NCBI GenBank assembly: GCA_027019045.1
Contig: JALUXI010000113.1
Span: forward strand, 1-15,193
Source: Piscirickettsiaceae bacterium
Lineage (GTDB): Bacteria; Pseudomonadota; Gammaproteobacteria; Thiomicrospirales; Thiomicrospiraceae
DNA length: 15,193 bases
Direction: 5' to 3'
Of the stretch, positions 13,241 to 15,193 are shown piece after piece; position 1 is the stretch's first letter, and each line of letters starts with the position of its first letter. The translations under genes were made by a program, and so were the position numbers. The notes below the pieces were generated by a model, which had not been told where the DNA came from, did not search any database, and saw only the letters and a list, made by a program, of their open reading frames with translations.

Positions 13241-14178
13241 TATTTTGCCTTTTTCTCATCAACAGGTTGATCTAAAACCTGTAAACGCTTTTTGACACTT
13301 TTAGCCGCACGGGACTGGGGAAATTGGTGCAAAATTTGTTGATACAACTTTTTACCTTCTTCGGTTTTTCCCATGAGCACCAAAGTATCCGCTTTTCTCA
13401 GCATCGCATCTGCCACTTTCAAGCTATGGGGATATTGCGTCAACACTTGATCAAATGCTTTTAACGCAGCCGCATTGTCTTTTTGCAAAAGTGCCACTTC
13501 CCCCTGCCAATAGGCAGCATTCGCTGACAATTTACTATGAGGGTATTGCTTTTGAAAGACCTCAAAGGCTTTATAAGCTTCCGGATATTTAGCTGTTTTC
13601 ACTAAATTAAAAGCTGCCTTATAAGCCGCCTTCTCTTCAGGTGTCGGAAAGTGGGTTTGAAGAGGCTGATTGACTTGAGTGGTTGATAGCTTTTGGGTAT
13701 CACTAGCGGGCTGCTTTTCGGGTAGAGGCTTTGAGGAGGCAGCGGGGACAGCTGCTGGTGGTAGCTCTGTTGATGGCTGTTTAGGTGTGAGACTGACTTC
13801 AGGTTCCGTCGCTCCCCCCCGTGTGCCATTTGCTGAATTCTGCTCATCCAATGGAGAAGCCTGTTTAAGCTGCTGAATCTGTGCTTCTAATGCACTGATG
13901 CGTTCATCATTTTCTTGATAGCGCTTATCAGACTCCGCTTTCAACTTTTTCAATTGATACTGCAAGCGATCCATTTTGTCTTGCAGCTCTTGCACTTCAT
14001 TTTCTTGCGTTTCTAAACGACGCAGTAGCTGCAAAATGACTGGGTTTTGTGCCATTTTCTCTAATCGACTGACTCGCTTTTCCAACTCTGAGGTGGTCAC
14101 GGCAGCAGCCGATAGACTCAAACTACTTAAAGTACAAAACACAGTACCTACAATCGCTGCTTTAAAAGTTCTTTTCAT
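13240..14178 (-). CDS. cpoB: CpoB (YbgF), Tol-Pal-associated TPR protein
   Basis: CpoB is a periplasmic protein that links Tol-Pal outer-membrane constriction to septal peptidoglycan synthesis. Domains of this 312-residue protein: signal peptide (about 1-25, MKRTFKAAIVGTVFCTLSS); a coiled-coil trimerisation region (about 30-110, LEKRVSRLEKM, LQDKMDRLQYQLKKL); a Pro/Ser/Thr-rich linker (about 112-180); and three TPR-like repeats (about 185-305, AAYKAAFNLVKTAKYPEAYKAF and AAYWQGEVALLQKDNAAALK). A longer frame opens at GTG 14191-14193 without a ribosome site. The ATG at 14176-14178 is chosen because it starts directly with the basic n-region. It follows pal by 15 bases and overlaps queC by one base. 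The linker holds a run of seven C residues (13814-13820). Confidence 0.93.
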   Translation of the reverse strand: MKRTFKAAIVGTVFCTLSSLSLSAAAVTTSELEKRVSRLEKMAQNPVILQLLRRLETQENEVQELQDKMDRLQYQLKKLKAESDKRYQENDERISALEAQIQQLKQASPLDEQNSANGTRGGATEPEVSLTPKQPSTELPPAAVPAASSKPLPEKQPASDTQKLSTTQVNQPLQTHFPTPEEKAAYKAAFNLVKTAKYPEAYKAFEVFQKQYPHSKLSANAAYWQGEVALLQKDNAAALKAFDQVLTQYPHSLKVADAMLRKADTLVLMGKTEEGKKLYQQILHQFPQSRAAKSVKKRLQVLDQPVDEKKAK

Positions 14179-14193
14179 TTGCCCATTGCTCAC

Positions 14194-14817
14194 TTAGTAA
14201 ATCACAATTTCTACACGACGGTTTTTAGCCCATGCCGCTTCATTATGACCTTCCACAGCAGGCTTTTCTTCACCATAGCTGTTCACTTCAATTCGATCAG
14301 GATTCACGCCAAATACTACCATTACCTGTTCGACCGCCTTAGCGCGTCGTTCGCCCAGTGCCAAATTATAGTCTGGGGTTCCTCTTTCGTCAGTATGACC
14401 TAATAGTCGTACCCGTTTCATTGGGTCATCTACTAACATTCGGGCATAATGCTGAACGGTTTTAACCGCATCCTCCGATAGGGTATCATTGTCATAATCA
14501 AAATAAATCACTGGCTCAAAAGTCATCGCTGTATCGGCTTGAGCAGATTTTTTTGACTCTTCAGCGGGTAATTCTTCCGAACCCAGTGCTTGCCCTTCTG
14601 GTAATCGTTCTGGCGTTTGAACACCTACCACTTTGACCTTACTTTCATTTCCCTCATCAGGTTTTCCATAATGCCATACAGGCGTTTTTTTCGTTTCCTG
14701 CACTGCTGTAGGCGTTTCTTCCTGACCACCATCGGGTTTTATATTCTGCCCCCCCCCACAAGCTGTTAAACCTAAAATCGGGGTGAATATCAATGCGCGT
14801 ATCCAAAACTTTTTCAT
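14194..14817 (-). CDS. pal: Pal, peptidoglycan-associated lipoprotein
   Basis: Pal is an outer-membrane lipoprotein that binds peptidoglycan and TolB and helps the outer membrane constrict at division. The 207 residues show a lipoprotein signal with lipobox LTAC and lipidated Cys20, a Gly/Glu/Lys-rich linker (21-95), and an OmpA-like peptidoglycan-binding domain (about 100-206) with VIYFDYDNDTLSEDA, LLGHTDERGTPDYNLALGERRA and NRRVEIVIY. The Asp and Arg expected to contact diaminopimelate lie in the HTDERG and ERRA segments. Length is somewhat above E. coli Pal (173) because the linker is longer. The gene lies 12 bases after tolB with GAGAG as ribosome site. Oddity: nine consecutive G residues encode Gly21-23 directly after the lipidated cysteine. 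Confidence 0.97.
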   Translation of the reverse strand: MKKFWIRALIFTPILGLTACGGGQNIKPDGGQEETPTAVQETKKTPVWHYGKPDEGNESKVKVVGVQTPERLPEGQALGSEELPAEESKKSAQADTAMTFEPVIYFDYDNDTLSEDAVKTVQHYARMLVDDPMKRVRLLGHTDERGTPDYNLALGERRAKAVEQVMVVFGVNPDRIEVNSYGEEKPAVEGHNEAAWAKNRRVEIVIY

Positions 14818-14829
14818 CTTTATACTCTC

Positions 14830-15193
14830 TTATTGATTATAAGGTCCCCAAGCGGGCTCTCTGACTTGACCATCTTTTACACTCAAGGTGGTCGAAGTCT
14901 TTCCATCAATCGCAACCACCGCCAATTCCCCTTTCCCATTTTTGTTCATTGCGTAAAGAATCATCTCTCCATTGGGTGCAAATGAAGGCGATTCATCTAG
15001 CATGGTATTCGTTAAGACGGTAAATTCATTGGTAAACAGATCCAGTAGGCCAATATGATAACCTTCTCCTCCTGGAGCATGCACCATCGCTAGGTAACGA
15101 CCATCGGGTGAAACATCAGGATTGGCATTATATTTTCCTTGAAAAGTCACCCTTCTGGTCTCACCCGTATCTAAGAATACCTGAAAAATCTGT
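14830..15193 (-). CDS. tolB: TolB, C-terminal part (gene continues past the window)
   Basis: TolB is the periplasmic beta-propeller of the Tol-Pal system that binds Pal and links it to TolA. Only the last 120 residues or so are in the window. The frame is open to the right edge, and residues before the first methionine-like codon (QIFQVFLDTGETRRVTF) clearly continue the propeller. Visible WD40-like blades include NANPDVSPDGRYLAMVH, SPSFAPNGEMILYAMN and REPAWGPY, typical TolB repeats with the SPDG turn. The stop at 14830-14832 is followed 12 bases later by pal. The 5' end and the expected tolQRA genes lie outside the window. Confidence 0.96.
   Translation of the reverse strand, partial: QIFQVFLDTGETRRVTFQGKYNANPDVSPDGRYLAMVHAPGGEGYHIGLLDLFTNEFTVLTNTMLDESPSFAPNGEMILYAMNKNGKGELAVVAIDGKTSTTLSVKDGQVREPAWGPYNQ

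Noticed and set aside
12937..13275. 112-residue plus-strand frame opposite queC and the cpoB end
   Set aside because: Shadow of queC, whose PP-loop and zinc motifs are clear. No promoter or ribosome site was seen.
13814..13820. Seven-C tract in cpoB as a second phase-variable site
   Set aside because: It is shorter than the pal tract, lies in the variable linker, and seven-base runs are too common to support slippage.
1..15193. CRISPR array, prophage, integrase, toxin-antitoxin or restriction genes
   Set aside because: No regularly spaced direct repeats and no matching protein motifs were seen in any frame; the only mobile DNA is the short element and its fragment.

Overview
The window reads as ordinary chromosome of a motile gammaproteobacterium. 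Housekeeping gene order matches that class: minC-minD-minE; uvrC-pgsA followed by tRNA-Gly/Cys/Leu, as in E. coli; prfB with its programmed frameshift followed by lysS; and tolB-pal-cpoB followed by queC. Moderate GC, A/T-rich intergenic DNA and a consensus FliA promoter suggest a free-living flagellated species, perhaps near the Thiomicrospira/Hydrogenovibrio group. That placement is a guess from general resemblance, not from a search.

Layout, left to right. 1-59: tail of an unidentified plus-strand gene. 69-141: a convergent hairpin and a fragment of a dispersed repeat that runs into the minE stop codon. 136-1932 (minus): minCDE, the division-site system. 2068-3720 (plus): a very acidic protein of unknown function followed by msrB and msrA, an oxidative-damage repair operon divergent from minCDE. 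3738-4601 (minus): a lipoprotein c-type cytochrome and a small exported helical protein, ended by a clear terminator. 4781-5061 (minus): three tRNAs with a strong promoter. 5144-7632 (minus): pgsA and uvrC, the latter starting with TTG. 7690-8664 (plus): a membrane-anchored S49 peptidase and a bidirectional terminator. 8739-8876: a 138-bp non-coding element with perfect 13-bp terminal inverted repeats and a 4-bp flanking duplication (MITE-like). 8893-11517 (minus): prfB-lysS. 11601-12339 (plus): a DUF5610-like gene preceded by a sequence identical to the FliA (sigma-28) promoter consensus. 12394-12469 (minus): tRNA-Lys. 12554-15193 (minus): tolB (partial), pal, cpoB and queC.

Most genes are core cell machinery: division, lipid synthesis, DNA repair, translation, envelope integrity and queuosine synthesis. 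The parts that stand out are accessory. A small dispersed element sits twice in the same orientation between the 3' end of a minus-strand gene and a convergent hairpin. A flagellar-type promoter drives a protein of unknown function. An acidic unknown protein is coupled to msrBA. I saw no CRISPR array, prophage or transposase gene, and no gene-free stretch longer than 300 bases.
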